From assembly GCA_964383535.1 (NCBI GenBank), contig CAYLHS010000105.1:1-6137 (forward strand): a DNA stretch of 6,137 nt, in the 5' to 3' direction. The translations under genes and the position numbers were made by a program. The notes under the pieces are model-generated. The model had not been told where the DNA came from, did not search any database, and saw only the letters and a list, made by a program, of their open reading frames with translations. Shown piece by piece: positions 6,027-6,137 of this stretch. The DNA is from CAYLHS01 sp964383535. GTDB taxonomy: Bacteria > Actinomycetota > Acidimicrobiia > Spongiisociales > UBA4744. The number at the start of each line of letters is the position of its first letter. Position 1 is the stretch's first letter.

Positions 6027-6137
6027 GCGTCCCGACCATCACCACACCAAGAACAGTCACCACGAGCCGACTCACCACACGGGTGCTCTTCCACGGTCCA
6101 GATGATGGTGTTCCCGTCCTGTTTCTTCATGGAAACC
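6023..6137 (+). CDS. alpha/beta hydrolase, N-terminal fragment (runs off the window)
   Basis: A GTG start at 6023 overlaps the ligase stop (GTGA 6023-6026) and opens a frame of 38 codons to the window edge. The peptide begins MSVPTITTPRTVTTSRLTTR and continues VLFHGPDDGVPVLFLHGN. The hydrophobic strand followed by HGN (about residues 36-38) is the oxyanion-hole region of alpha/beta-hydrolase-fold enzymes, and the preceding GPDDGVPV turn is typical of the family. The nucleophile elbow and the acid and His of the triad lie beyond the window, so esterase, thioesterase, lactonase or dehalogenase-like (OleB) activity cannot be told apart. It is the fourth gene of the TetR-synthase-ligase string. 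Confidence 0.82.
   Translation, partial: MSVPTITTPRTVTTSRLTTRVLFHGPDDGVPVLFLHGN

Overview
The window is GC-rich bacterial DNA with tightly packed genes, GTG starts and 4-base stop/start overlaps. With an SCO protein next to a caa3-type CtaG protein, it looks actinobacterial; an Acidimicrobiia-like member is my guess, based on overall flavour and not on a marker gene. I see no mobile element, CRISPR array, tRNA or rRNA.

Left part (1-1041): the 3' end of a glyoxalase/VOC-fold gene (+) faces a complete metallo-beta-lactamase-fold hydrolase (-). They converge on a 73-base gap that holds a possible bidirectional terminator hairpin.

Middle part (1042-2551): the hydrolase is divergent from a two-gene copper/respiration unit. 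This is a lipoprotein of the SCO1/SenC family with CxxxC and a distal His, overlapping by ATGA with a seven-helix Caa3_CtaG-type membrane protein. Both families help load copper into cytochrome c oxidase; no oxidase subunit gene is in view. The 112-base divergent intergenic region carries two overlapping, mutually exclusive inverted repeats.

Gap (2552-2839, 288 bases): no convincing gene. It contains three closely spaced hairpins just after the CtaG gene and a separate 23-base near-perfect dyad upstream of the next operon.

Right part (2840-6137): an operon-like string of a TetR-family regulator, a KAS III/thiolase-fold synthase, an AMP-forming acyl-CoA ligase and an alpha/beta hydrolase cut by the window end. 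Each junction is a 4-base overlap (GTGA, ATGA, GTGA) with a good Shine-Dalgarno before each downstream start, so the four genes are very probably cotranscribed and translationally coupled. Together they suggest a regulated acyl-CoA pathway: the ligase activates a carboxylic acid, the synthase condenses or transfers acyl groups, and the hydrolase cleaves a product or intermediate. The gene classes recall oleA/oleC/oleB, but the synthase has a non-standard active site (Cys with His/His instead of the KAS III Cys-His-Asn). The operon is the most interesting object here; its substrate and product cannot be read from the sequence.
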